Shown here one piece after another: positions 1-11,253 of a stretch of DNA of 64,000 nt. Position 1 is the first letter of the stretch, and each line of letters opens with the position of its first letter. Position numbers and translations under genes: made by a program. The stretch comes from Prinia subflava (taxonomy: Eukaryota > Chordata > Aves > Passeriformes > Cisticolidae). A model generated the notes under the pieces. It worked only from the letters and a program-made list of their open reading frames with translations. It was not told the DNA's origin and made no database searches. Location: the NCBI RefSeq assembly GCF_021018805.1, contig NC_086247.1:138859602-138923601 (forward strand), read 5' to 3'.

Positions 1-954
1 AACATCCAAGATCTTAATAAAAAAGAGGCATCAATATTGCAGGGCAAGTTTTATTGGCCAAACCCAAAAAATTAAAACCTAAAAAGTGGGTAAGCTTTGT
101 TTTGCTGTAGTTTGTAACTGAGCAGTGGATGAAGGAGCAGAGTTAGTACTCTTTTAGAAATGGTATATTCCTCTAACAACATTGGTAGTTTCATTTGACA
201 CTAGGATACAGACAACTGAGAAATCCATAGGGTACACTTTTCTGAACAATTTTGCCTCAGTGTTTCTACAGTGTCGATGCCATGGATCAGCTCTTGCAAT
301 AAACTGGATAGTGCCATAGCTGAACCACCTTTCCAGAAACCTTTTGCTAGTTTGCAGTCAACAGAGAGCCCCTTTTATGCCAGACATGGTTAAAGAACAG
401 TAAGTGGTGACTGGCAGTGCCTGTCTCAATGGGTACATAAAACAGCCTTGGCAACAGCTGGCGCTGGTAATGGCAACAGCAGGAGCTCAGGGCTGAGCGG
501 GTGCAGAGGTGGAGGATGCAGCAGGCTGCTTCCAGTGCCTCGTGCAGTGCAAGCACAGTGAAAAGTGAGGAACCCTGCCTTTATTCTAGAGGGAACAGCA
601 GAGCTAGAACCTCAGAAATTACATTTTTACTACGTGTTGTGTAGCCAGCTCCTGCTGCTGCTATGCTGTTCTAGCTGGGGAAGCTGAGGTCAGGGGAAGA
701 CACTGGTTTCATGAGCATTCTCAGAAATTCCTGCAAGAAACTCTAAACCTGACTGATTCATACATTTAAAAAAATGTTTAATGTGGACACTCGGGATCTG
801 CATGGCTAAAGAAGACCTGCCATCTCCTTCCCTTTACCCTGTTGAAATCCAGAAGGGACAGTCACATCCTGAGGGGCTGGTGCCAGTATCCTGAGGGGCT
901 GGTGGCGGGGAGATGAAACCGAACACAACATTCCAGGCTCCTATCTCCTCGTTG
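1..954. other. Noncoding sequence, no gene seen
   Basis: No recognisable exon, repeat family or RNA gene is visible. Open frames here are under 70 codons and lack domains. The only structure is the small 22-bp-period duplication at 867-905, listed separately, which leads into the CpG island. Confidence 0.5.
867..905. repeat. Imperfect tandem duplication, period 22 bp
   Basis: The motif tcctgaggggctggtg occurs at 867-882 and again at 889-904, separated by six bases. This gives two near-identical copies in tandem. It sits at the edge of the CpG island and looks like a local replication-slippage duplication. Confidence 0.8.
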
Positions 955-1205
955 AGGGAGAAGCCACCCGTGAGCTCCGGGGCTGCTGGAGGGCCCGAGC
1001 TGCGCGGACAGGGCAGGACGGCCTGTCCCGGTGCGGCAGAGGCAGGGGGAGCGGGAGAGGGATCGGGACTGGGATCGGGAGCGGGGACCGGGCGGGCTCT
1101 GCCCGGGGGCGACGCGTCTGGGGAGGGCAGCGCGCTCCCTCCTGCGGTTCCCGGGCGCCAGCAGAAAGTTGGTTTCCATGAAGAACCGCTGTTTGCGGGC
1201 CCCAC
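955..1205. promoter_or_regulatory. Short CpG island, candidate promoter
   Basis: I count about 25 CpG dinucleotides between 961 and 1205, while the flanks on both sides have almost none. The island contains GC-box-like gggcgg (1091-1096) and the G-run array described separately. In vertebrates such a sharp CpG cluster usually marks an unmethylated promoter or an orphan island. No coding exon, conserved start codon or TATA box could be assigned on either side, so transcription direction is unknown. Open frames on both strands are expected in such GC-rich DNA and are not evidence of coding. Confidence 0.6.
1045..1096 (+). repeat. Period-6 G-run array, G-quadruplex-prone
   Basis: Nine runs of three or more G occur in about 52 bases. 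From 1047 to 1083 the runs start exactly every six bases with three-base loops (agc, aga, atc, act, atc, agc). This satisfies the usual G3-N1-7 quadruplex rule several times over. On the minus strand the same hexamers would read as Ser-Arg or Pro-Asp/Ser dipeptides, but I see no support for translation. Confidence 0.85.
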
Positions 1206-4200
1206 AATCCTCCTTGCTAGAGTCGTCTGGAATTAGACAAAGTGCGGCCTGAGCAGAGATCTCCAGTGTTTGAAATGGTGTTTAGCACCACCACAGCTAA
1301 AGGAGGGGATGGGAAGGCAAAGGAGGGAAACGCCTCTGAATGACTTGAGACCTCTGGTGACAGGAATGCCCAGTGATACAATAAACCTGACTCAGCATCG
1401 CTCATCAGATATTAAACCTTCCCCAGGCATAAGAAGGCTGTTTTATTTCATACCATAGGTTTGTCTTTATTGAAAACACCAGCATCATGTATCAAAACCA
1501 TCAAGTTTCCTTGACTCAGTTCCTGATGTGGGGAGCAAGTCTTTGCACTGAAACATCCAATGGTTTTGGGAAAACAGGAAGGACAGAAATGCTTAAATTG
1601 GTAAAGTCACAGTACTAGCCTCTCACACTTAGAAAATAATCAGTCCTATCAAGCTTATTTTAAGGATAAATATTGGAATTATCCTGTTTAGTATCACAAA
1701 TCAATATAAATATCTAGAGTCAACGTTCTATTGCCTTTGCCACATGGGCAGCTAGCTGAATATTAGTGTTATAGTGCTCAACCTTCTCTTTGGGTTAAAA
1801 TGCTGATATCTTCTTCACTGCCTCCTTTCAAAGGAAAAAAAAACCAGTGGAATGATTGGGAGAAATGCAGAAATCAAATGTTCTTGCATTTTAAATGACA
1901 GAAGTTCTTGCAATTGCTAAGTGGGTCCTTTAGTCCAGCTTCAAAATCTGATAGAGGCAAGTATATGTGAGAAATGAATCTTTACTTGGCAGGAGCCTTC
2001 AGCTCCAAGAAGATAGACAAAACAGTGCTATAAGGAATGGAGAGAACTGACAGCTTGTCAGACTTTTGAATGTTTTGTGTAAATCTGTCCTTTTGGAAGA
2101 CTTTGGTATTTTCTTGGTTGAGGATCAAACAATCCCCTAATTTCCCTCCACTGGCAATAAGCCACAGTGCTTCAGCCCTAATTTACTGGAGTGGGTTTTA
2201 ATTACAAGTAGAGTCTACAAAATTTAAACTTCCATTCTTCTGCATAATCCAAATAAAGGTTCAAGCTGAAGATTTAATGAGATGATGACTATATCACTGA
2301 ATTAATTCAAAGAATTGGAAAATTGTGATTTCTTATTCAAATTTGCATGAAAATGCTCACTGTCCCTCCCCTGTGGACTAAACGAAATCTGTTTACCATC
2401 AATTCTATTTTCAAAGAAAAAAAATTCAAACAAAGAAAAAGGGAAATCCTGATATCAATAGCAAAGCCCAAACCACAGTGCTACCTCCCACCCATGCTGA
2501 AAAATATGTTTGCAATATGGCATGCAGAGCTGCACAGCAGGGAGAGGGTGAAGAGAACTTAAATCAGAATTGACCGACACATGGCTGAGATTAGAAATAG
2601 AAATGAAATTTCCCAGCCAAGAGAAACCACAATAACATACATATTATAAAATGAAGGAGGAACTTTCTACCCTTAACAGCCACAATCTCAGCTTTCTTTA
2701 GAGCTCTGGACTAGCAGAGAAAATAATCAGAACCATTCTGAAAGCCATTCCTGACCTGGAAGGGAAATGAGATATATGTGCTAGACAGGTAATCAGTATC
2801 CATAGCTCTTTGTCCTTTTACAATACAGATAGTTCTCCACACTGACTTTTAAGATACTGTGGCCTTTCTCCAAAACTAATACTACGTCATTGCCTTGGTT
2901 TTCTTCTCTCACTAGTCCACAGGCAGATTTAGTGGGATAAAAATATAGGAAATAAATCTAAACAATTATAATACTATTTATATGATATCAGAAGATAATT
3001 GTGTTTTAAGAATTTTCTTTGTATTTTTTCCTGTACACTGCAAATACTGTTTCTGGGCTTACATGTAAACCAGAGGAGTGCTGGTATTCAAGACAAGACA
3101 TTTTCCAAATAAAGATTTTGCATGAGTACACTACTCAGTGATTTTGTTGATGTTGTTATCATGAGGTAAAATGGAGCATATGCTCCAATGTTTGCACTGC
3201 CTTCAAGAAAGATAAATGTATTGGTGAAGTGTTAAAAGGATTCAGTATTCTCCAGGGGTCTGTTACTTCCAAACCTGGTGTCTACAGCATGAGGTACTGA
3301 ATTTATTTTTTACTTTAAAGAATTTCTTTACACATCCACACTGTCTCAGACCAGCACAAACATTCATTTCCAGGTTGTGTTGTGTTCTGTTTGTTTGCTA
3401 CCTGTAGGGTGTGTTCTGCCTCTGTTCAAGGGTGGATTCCTCCTTTACTGCCTGGCAACCAGCCATGTGCACCAGCCAAACCTACACCATCAGAGCATTT
3501 TCCACTCCATGTCAGTGTTTTCCCCTCCCTTTGCAGAAGTTGATATGGCACTGGGATAGTTTACTTTGGCTATGTTGTAGTAAAGAATGGCATGTTCTGT
3601 ATTTGTGCTGATAGGACTTCAAGAGAGCTAAGTTATCAAGTTAATACAATTTATTTTCCCCCCAAGCAAAAGTCTAGGTTGCTCATGGCTAGAACGTGCA
3701 GCTATGTCTTTTGTCGCTGGCTCACAAGCAGGTCAGACCTTACTGTCACACTCACATGTATTGCTGTGTAGAAGCAGTGGATTCATCCCAGTACCTCTCA
3801 CGTGTCGCCAACAAACCTGTGGAACAAAAGACCCAACAGAACTGAGGAGGCTGAAAATAGAAATCATTGTGGCAGTTCTGCTCCCCCTCATCCAGCCAAC
3901 CTGATCTCACTATACTCTCTCCTTCCTCTCCTGCTTGAAGTGTAAAAATCTCTAGTCCAGCATAATCCCACCTCCACCCAATCTGAGTCTAGAAACCAAT
4001 TTTCCTACATTTTTTCTGCTGGTAGGAGAAAGCAGACATTCAGTTCTTTTCAATTGCTGATATGTGGGGGGTTTTGTTTCTACTCTTTACTATCAGTTTT
4101 GATCCCTGAATCAATTCAAGCATGTTGTTCATTACTTTTTGCAGATGTACATTACAGAATGGGCCCATTTGCTATTAGCTACCAAAGGCAGAAGTGTCCA

Positions 4201-5095
4201 GGGTCCAAACGCTCCTGTTACATTGAGACCTGACATTTCGAAGAAAAGGGCTGGCCATATGTTGGGGAACCCACACACAGCCCCACAGGAAAGGTGAAAG
4301 CCTAAGAGCACAGACCTTTCTGCACTTGCTAGCACCCACCATCTCTGCTATATCTAGGCTGATGCCAGCCCCTCCAGCAGGGAGCCTTCTCTTACTTTTG
4401 CTCTTGGATGTCACCTGGCCAGCACTCTCAGGGCATGCTTCAAGGGGCACACATTTGCTTGCTGTAACCAGCATGGACTGGGGCTGGCCAACACAGTCTG
4501 TGCTCCTGCCAAGCAAATCTGTCGCTGCTCAGGCCCACCTTGGCCCGCAAAGCACATCAGTGGGAAAGTGAAGTGATGGCTAAGGGTGACAGAGGTTGCT
4601 CAGCTCTCACTCAGAAGTTTCCTTGCTAAGTCAATCAAAAACCCTCCCAGATACAGGGCTTCCCTTTATCCCCTCTCCAACCCTAACTGGGAGAGCCACC
4701 AGTTCAGTCACCCTTTGCCACTCTAGTTCACACATGCCTGACCCTTGATAATTGCATAAGACCCTCAGCTCTTATCTTACTCTACACCTCATCTTCTTTA
4801 TCTCTCCCACTGACCTCTCATAGCCCCTTTGTTTGACCTTTCTGGGCAACAATGGTATGTTACCACATTCAGTTAAAGCTATTTTATCTCTCAAAATCGT
4901 CCCTTTCTTGGGGGAAAGAAAAACAGCCCCCTGGGGAAATCCCTTTGCACCATTTATGCAGTGAGGTGCTAACACCAGCCTGCAGAAGTGTGATACCTCA
5001 GGAGATGATGCAGAAAGGAAGGAAGCCAACTCCTTCCTTTTATCCCTTAAAAGAAGATCATTTATTGTAACAATAATTAAGATCAAGGCAAATCC
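1206..5095. other. Noncoding sequence, no gene seen
   Basis: Mostly AT-rich unique-looking sequence. Frames are short (113 codons at most, minus strand 4175-4516) and interrupted, with no recognisable domain. No transposon signature was recognised. The part between about 1600 and 3350 is notably AT-rich, with many TAAT-type sites. Confidence 0.5.
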
Positions 5096-7052
5096 CTGAA
5101 AAAAAACCAAAAAACCAAAAAAACCCTAAAATCTCTTTGAGGTGCTATACAGTGCTCTGTAGCAGTGTATTACAGGCCAGCTGTCGCTCACTTTGCCATC
5201 AACAGCCAGTGCTTGGGAAGGGCTGGGCACACCAGGGAGCTTCAGCTTTTCCTCTTACCCCTTCCCCACATGATTTAGTCTGCAGCATGTTTGGACTTCC
5301 CTTCCATGTACTTCTCCAGGTGCAGCCTTTAGCCTGTCAGCATGGTAACAACACCAGTACCCTGAAACTCACACAGCCATGAGCATGGTGACCTGGCTGG
5401 CTCACGTCATTTGAAGTGGCAGGGGGTTATGACATTTTTGGGGCAGGAAAGCTTGTCATTTGTCCAATTTTCTCACTATTATTGTAGCGTAATGTTTAGA
5501 GTATAAAGGAAGTCCTCTGCTCTCCCAGTGGTGGGTCACACTATAAATACCCCAGATGGCACAGGACAAGGAGGGCTGTAAAACTCAGGATGTGGGTCAC
5601 AGGATGGCTGTCTGCTTGCTGTCTGGGGGAACACGATAATAAACTCTTGCAAAGAGCTCTGATAACACCACATGAAAGGAGGACAAACACTGTGGTGGAG
5701 ATCTTCAACTGCTGTAAAATGTCACCGCTCTCTTCAGTTCATGATATGCTGGTTTTCTTATTTCCTTCCCTTCTCAGCCTCCTCCTGAGTGCCTGGGGTT
5801 GAAAAGTATCCACAAACCATCTTTTGCCTTCTGCATTACTTTTCATCTCCTTTTCCCTCTCTCTGCAGACACACCTCTGTGTTCCTGCAACATCCTCCTT
5901 GCCCTATATAGCTCTCATACAATTCTGACACTTCAGCCAACCCTGAAGGATTTCAGCACTATGCCAAAAATACAGAGCCCTCTTCCCTGCCCCCAAGAGT
6001 CACAGGCACAGCAGGGAGGTGAGACAGGACAATCACACAGAGGCCACCAGGTTCCTGGGACAGATTTTAAACAGAAACATTCCTGATGTTAAAATCATCC
6101 TTTATTCTTCTGGAGAAGTTAAAAACAAAACTCAGGAATTTTGTCAACTTATGTAATAAGAGGAAGTTCTTTGAGAACATTGTGCCTTTTACTGCAGTTT
6201 TATTGTCAAAATATTATTGGCTATGTTGTTGGTGTTTAATCCTGGGATAATGTTTTTGGTAAGATATAGAAACAGTATTAATTAATCCAATACATTCCAT
6301 TGTATTGGAAAGAGGAATACAATAGGAAGGAGGAGTGGGAATAATGACACAATGGTGGATTGATTTCAAACCTTCAGAAATGGTCTTTGCAAAGCCCCTT
6401 TTCCCCTCATCCCAAAAGTAATTATTAATGGTTTTGATCTGAGTACCTAAATATTTCCCCCACCCTCAACCTTTCAAACCACCAAATCCTGGTGTGAACA
6501 CAGCTCTGTAAAGTGTCTCTTCCAGCTGAAGTTCAGTGGTTGGTAAATGTTGGGGACTGCATTTATATCTGTACAGTTTTGTTAATGGTTTCGAAATTAC
6601 ACTGCTATAGCTATGCAAGTGAAGCAGTATGGTTTTGTAATACAAGTCCACATTTCACCCAGACAGGGCTGAAAGGTGCAACTCATGGCTCCTGAGACAA
6701 AGCAGATTTATTTCTTTTTTATTCTCCTTCCCCCTGAGATAGGAACTGCCCCCTGCTGCTGAATCAGCAGGATGTGCCCCATGACACTGACTTTAGCTGG
6801 CTGGAGAGCTGTAAATGAGTCTGAAATCCATTCCCTACCCCAGCCTCTCACACAGTGCGCACGGGAGAGGCAGGGAGCTGAGCAAACAGCACGGGAGAGG
6901 GAAGCGGAGACCCCTGATACACACAGCTGTTATCTGTGATAAGCTGCATCCTGTGCCATGCTCCACCTCGCTGCTGCAGGGAAGGCGTTTGAACTCCAGG
7001 ACCCTTTCTCAGTTCAATCCCTATCTGACAAACACACAGCAGGCAGCTGGAG
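5096..7052. other. Noncoding sequence, no gene seen
   Basis: The stretch begins with a C-interrupted A-rich patch (about 5099-5130). A perfect TATAAATA lies at 5542-5549, but no CpG enrichment, Inr-like site or exon supports a promoter there. The motif gcacgggagagg is repeated at 6859-6870 and 6889-6900. No coding exon was recognised. Confidence 0.5.
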
Positions 7053-7077
7053 AAAAAAAAAAAAAAAAAAAAAAAAA
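7053..7077 (+). repeat. Homopolymer A tract, 25 A
   Basis: An uninterrupted run of 25 A. Such a run could be the tail of a retroposed transcript. However, the upstream 300 bp contains no recognisable processed gene or poly(A) signal at the expected distance, so it is best treated as a mononucleotide microsatellite. Confidence 0.9.
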
Positions 7078-7544
7078 CCAGCAAAGTTCAACCCATCCCA
7101 AATGACTCAGTTTCTAAGATTTCTGACCAATTTCCTAAAACTCTGCCCTGAGGATTTTTTGAGGCAGTGTCGGTATATTTGAAAGATAAAAATAACTGAA
7201 GAAGTTCATAATAGTTGTGGGGTGGGCAAAGAGATTGAGCTGAGGTGGGGGTAAATTATGTGCAGGGCAGTAAAAAAGAGCCTGCTTTCAGGAGGGCGTC
7301 CTGTTTGGAATGGCTGCAGCTGAGCTCGGGTCTCCCTTCAGCCACAAACCCACCCGAGTGTGGCTGCTGCCTTGCGTGTCCCCTTCGCACTGAGTTCTGC
7401 CCCTCTGACAGCCGGGTGCGACTCTGCTCCTCACAGAAATTGCTGGGAAGGCAGCGGCAGATCTCCTTCCTCCCGTCCTCCTCAGGGACCTTTCATCCTC
7501 CTCACGTTAGCAGAGAACGAAAGTCACGGCTGTGATGTGTGCCT

Positions 7545-7975
7545 GTCTTAACTTCGTGCCATCTTTGCCGTGCGCCGCTGCCCCGACCCCTCCTCAGGCG
7601 TGTCCCGACCCTAAGCCACGACCCGCGGGGAAAAGCCCGTGTTTGCCACACCCGGCCGTGCTCTCCGGGAGAGGAGGGCCGCCACCGCGCCCGGACACCC
7701 GGTTGTTTCTTTTCCGCAGAAGATTGCTCGTCAGTGAACACTTATTTCGCTTTGTTTTGTTCATATTGATGCTCTCTTCCGAGGCAGAAGGCGCCCGCCT
7801 CAGCCGTGCCCCTGGGCCGGCGCAGCAGCGCCACCTGCGGGCCGCGAGGAGCCGCAGCGCTGCCCGGGCCCTCAGGGGCGGCGGGGGAGGCCGCGGCCGG
7901 CCGGGCAGCCTCGGCCGGGACACGGGCCGCGGGCAGCCGACCCAAAACGGGCTGGGGCACGAGAGTGCAGCGGGG
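7545..7975. promoter_or_regulatory. CpG island, candidate promoter
   Basis: About 50 CpG dinucleotides occur in roughly 425 bp, densest from 7800 to 7960, with GC boxes such as ggggcggcgggg near 7874. The flanks drop sharply to CpG-poor DNA. This is the strongest promoter-like signal in the window. A 185-codon plus-strand frame (7532-8089, first ATG at 7535) and a 172-codon minus-strand frame (7594-8112) both span it. Long frames on both strands at once are typical of GC-rich DNA and neither resembles a known protein. A CTCF-like site lies inside, and a TATA-like box and a donor-like site follow. The served gene or RNA is not visible in the window. Confidence 0.7.
7828..7841 (-). promoter_or_regulatory. 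CTCF-like binding motif
   Basis: Read on the minus strand the 14 bases are cccgcaggtggcgc. Compared with the CTCF core CCASYAGRKGGCRS, 13 of 14 positions agree after including the preceding c; the mismatch is at the third position. CTCF sites commonly lie within CpG-island promoters. Occupancy cannot be judged from sequence alone. Confidence 0.5.
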
Positions 7976-8113
7976 GCATTCAGAGATAGGCTGGGAAGGG
8001 AAGGCAGGTGGAATAGGCAGGGGTTGCTGGGTCCAAGTCCTGTTGAACTGGAGCCCGAACAAGGGGCACAAAAAGCTGGTGGGAGGTGAGGGTAGGCAGG
8101 TAGGGAAGCCAAG

Positions 8114-8120
8114 TATATAA
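8114..8120 (+). promoter_or_regulatory. TATA-like box just downstream of the CpG island
   Basis: The heptamer tatataa followed by gg lies about 140 bp beyond the island. If used, it would place a plus-strand start near 8145. Such motifs are common by chance, so support comes only from its position beside the island. Confidence 0.25.
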
Positions 8121-8124
8121 GGTG

Positions 8125-8762
8125 TGTTGGCTTGTTGGTCTAGCTGTGATATACTATTAGAAGCATCATTTGGCAGACCTGGATAAGGACAAAAAATTCA
8201 GAAAACCTTTCATTAGAGCTCACACTTCCTTGGATTTACCTGTATGGTAAAAGCTTTGGCACGTGGCCACAGTGGAATGAGACACGAGAAGATTTATCAA
8301 GTCTCTGAGAGTGTCTAGTACTTCTCAAAATGGCTTAATAATTGTGAGACAACTTCTTCTCTAGACACGCTTTGTAAAATAAAAGGTTTTAATAATGACA
8401 AAAATAATGAACATCATAGAACAAAGAAATATAAGTCAAACACAGTGTAGAAAACACTATTACACTGGCTAAGGAAGTCCAAAAAAAGCTTGTAAGTCCT
8501 TTTGTGCTCTTTCTTAAATACTAAATGACCTAGGTGGGCTATTTAGCACCTTGCCCAATGAGATTGGCAACAAACTTTGAGGTACACTTCCAAAGCTCAA
8601 TCAGTGCCTCTGTGCTGACACTGAGGCAATTACAATGAGAAAGCTATAGAAAGTTCTAGTTTAACTTCCTTACATTTTCCAAGGTAAGCTAAAACTCTTT
8701 CCCTTGTACAGAAACACCTGCTTGCGTGTTGGAAATTGCATTCCTACACCTGTAAGATGTGT
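8125..8762. other. Noncoding sequence, no gene seen
   Basis: AT-rich unique-looking sequence between the CpG island and the first CR1 fragment. No exon or repeat was recognised. Confidence 0.5.
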
Positions 8763-8900
8763 CATAGAATCATAGAATACCCTGAGTTGTAAGGGACCCA
8801 CAAGAACCACTGAAGTCCATGTCCTGGCCTTGGACAAGACCACCCCAAGAACCACACCCTGTGCCAATTATGTCTGTCCTGAACCAATTCCATTTTAACT
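8763..8900 (-). mobile_element. CR1 LINE fragment, 3' end
   Basis: The plus strand starts with tcatagaatcatagaat, which is the reverse complement of the diagnostic avian CR1 3'-terminal repeat ATTCTATG. It continues with bases resembling the CR1 3' untranslated region (gagttgtaagggaccc, then a cctggcc block and ccccaagaa). The element therefore lies on the minus strand with its 3' end at about 8763. It is 5'-truncated as most CR1 copies are. The 5' limit is uncertain; similarity fades near 8900 and may continue weakly to about 9070. It carries no intact reverse transcriptase. Confidence 0.85.
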
Positions 8901-9689
8901 CTCCTTGGGACTGGCCTACCTGGGATGATGTACCTGACATCAGCATCTCCCATCAGGTCTGCAGAGGCACCCAATACAGCACCTGGTGTTGTGCTTCTAG
9001 GTGGCCAATCCATCTGCTGCCATCAACCAGATCATCCTTTCGGCATCCCTGAGACACATGGGTCCTGCTTCAGCACATTCCCCAAAGGCAGGGGAACCTG
9101 TAACTACGCTGTAAGAGGATTTCCCAGGATTAGGAAGCGACCACAACATGCATGAAATTACTCAGTAGTGTCACCACATTCACTAGCTACCACTGACCTT
9201 TGAAACTTTCTGTGTGTGCTTCACTGATGTGCTCTTGGTTCTGAACAAAACACCTCTACTCTCACTTTGGCCAAAACAACATCATCAACATATGACCCTT
9301 CGGAAAAACCCTTAACACCATCCTACTTGCCACTCCTCCCACAGCCATCCTTCCCTGCCCTTGGTATCATGCATTGCATGATCTCATTTACACCCGGCCT
9401 TCTGTCCAAAACCCTGTGTTTTTATTTCTTTCCTACATCAGTCTACACCAAATAATAACCTATACAGACATACTTTCTCCTAGTCTTACTGAATATCATT
9501 TTTTTAAATAAAAAACAGGAATTTTTTAGAAGGAAAGAGAGAGACATTCCCTGAAATTTTAATAAAAAGGAATAAAAGTCAATGCATGGCAGACACACTC
9601 TTCTCTGTCTGGTACAAACCAAATTATGAGGTTGGATTTAGATACTTCAGGCTATTGGACTCTTCTGGCAAGGGAGAATCCAGATTCCC
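8901..9689. other. Noncoding sequence between two CR1 fragments
   Basis: No gene was recognised. The first part may be diverged CR1 body. The rest is AT-rich sequence without identifiable structure. Confidence 0.4.
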
Positions 9690-9857
9690 TGGAGAGGGGG
9701 TAGAGTTTCTAGCCCTGGAGACTCTAATAATCTACATGGTCTGTGTAACTCTACATGGTCCTAGGCAAGCAGTGACCTGCTTGAGCAGGGGACTTGGACC
9801 AGATGATCTCTAGAGGTCACTTCCAACCTTAGCCATCGTGATATTTGTGATATTTAT
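9690..9857 (+). mobile_element. CR1 LINE fragment, 3' end
   Basis: The segment reads like the CR1 3' tail: ctgcttgagcagggg, ttggaccagatgatctcta and gaggtcacttccaacc in the expected order. It ends in a degraded form of the terminal octamer repeat (gtgatatttgtgatattt, about 9839-9856). It is on the plus strand and 5'-truncated at about 9690. Divergence from the expected motif shows it is older than the fragment at 8763. It has no coding capacity. Confidence 0.8.
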
Positions 9858-11143
9858 TTTTAATGAATATTTCAAAAGACATGGGGTTTATTCCAAGGAC
9901 AGTTTTTATGGAAACAGAGAAATAAGATACTATTTTCAAAATTGCTTTAAGCACAGTTTCTTCCCACTTTCCAAATCTCACAGCCAGAGCTCCATAGCTC
10001 TTTTCATGCCAACTATCCTATATTCCAGTCCCAAACATGTAACTAATAATTCCATTTAATTTTGATACTGCAACTGATTTTTCCCATCCCAATCCTGTGG
10101 CTTCAGATCTAGCACAGACAAATTTGACATTCCACACTTGTATTGAAAATACTTTGAGGGCTAAAAAGTCTATGGAGGTTGGCTTTGTTCATTGTTGATT
10201 GGGTGGAGATGGTTAAAGAATATCTGGGAAGGGATTAAGCATGTTAGCTTCATGCTGGATGAGGAAAGTTGTGTCTTGGCATTTCTTTCATGGGGAGCTG
10301 TGTTCCAGGATGACTGGGAACACCCACTGAACAGAATAATCAATTATTCAGCTGCTCATTAACCTCACCCATCACTTACGCATTTTTTCTCTGAGTTTGA
10401 AAGAGCTGTTGCTAAATCAATGCCATTTTCCCCTGAAATCCATCTCAACTGTAACATATATTTTCTCCAACTTTTGAACTCAGTGAACCTTGGTTATGGG
10501 TACAGGGACATTTATATTGAAACATGTCACAAGATGAGTTGGGAGAAAGAAAAAGGAACATTTCAAGAGTGCAGTACCATGGAGGTAATCTTCCACCCTG
10601 GATTCTGATGTAAACACATTTGGTGAACATGGAAATGGGTTTTGTGCACTTCCCATCTTATAAAGTGGTGAAGCATTTTGAGATCTGTAGGTAGGAAAAT
10701 GTTGTAATAACGCTATGTATTTATGACTGTTTTCTATGTTGATTTTTATCTGTTTTACGTCAAATGTTTATTTTTCCAGCTATCTACCTGTCTTCTCTTT
10801 CCTGGGAGATTTGCAAATGCCTTGCTCCACCTCCTTCTCTATAGAGACATAAAAAGCAGGCAGTGCCATTACACTGTCTGCATTGTGTCAGCCTTGGCTT
10901 TTTACAGAGTCCTTGGAATTTACACAGCAGGTCACACAGCATGACGTAACATTTTTACCTATGCTGATCCCTTTGGAATTAAAGACTAAGGAGATGAAGG
11001 GCAAGTAATCCAGGTCTACCTGGGTGGGAGAAACACATGCCAACTGCACTTCTTTTGTTTCCCTTTCTCCTCTCAGCTTCTAATACTACTGTTGATGAAA
11101 GATACTGAAGAGGGAGAAAATCCACAGTCATGATAGCAGGAGT
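9858..11143. other. Noncoding sequence, no gene seen
   Basis: AT-rich unique-looking sequence. Frames are under 75 codons with no domains. No transposon was recognised. Confidence 0.5.
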
Positions 11144-11253
11144 AAAAAAAAAAAAAAAAAAATTAAAAAATAAATTAAAAAAAAATTTAAAATAAATTTA
11201 AAAAAAAAAAAAAAACAACAAACAAACAAACAAAAAACACACAAAAAAAAAAA
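11144..11253 (+). repeat. A-rich low-complexity block
   Basis: About 110 bases consist almost wholly of A with scattered T and C, passing from A17 through (aaat)-like and (aaac)-like patterns. It may derive from an expanded retroposon tail. No retroposon body was recognised immediately upstream on the plus strand. Confidence 0.9.

Noticed and set aside
834..1205. Minus-strand frames with Ser-Arg and Pro-Asp/Ser repeats
   Set aside because: The dipeptide repeats are a by-product of the G-run hexamers read in different frames; no independent coding evidence.
5542..5549. Perfect TATAAATA as promoter
   Set aside because: Isolated motif in CpG-poor DNA with no start-site or exon support.
6721..7077. 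Processed pseudogene ending in the 25-A tract
   Set aside because: No recognisable gene body, no poly(A) signal at the expected distance and no flanking duplication seen.
7532..8089. 185-codon plus-strand open frame across the CpG island
   Set aside because: A 172-codon minus-strand frame overlaps the same bases. Composition is Gly/Arg/Pro/Ala-rich as GC-rich DNA dictates, and no known protein is recognisable.
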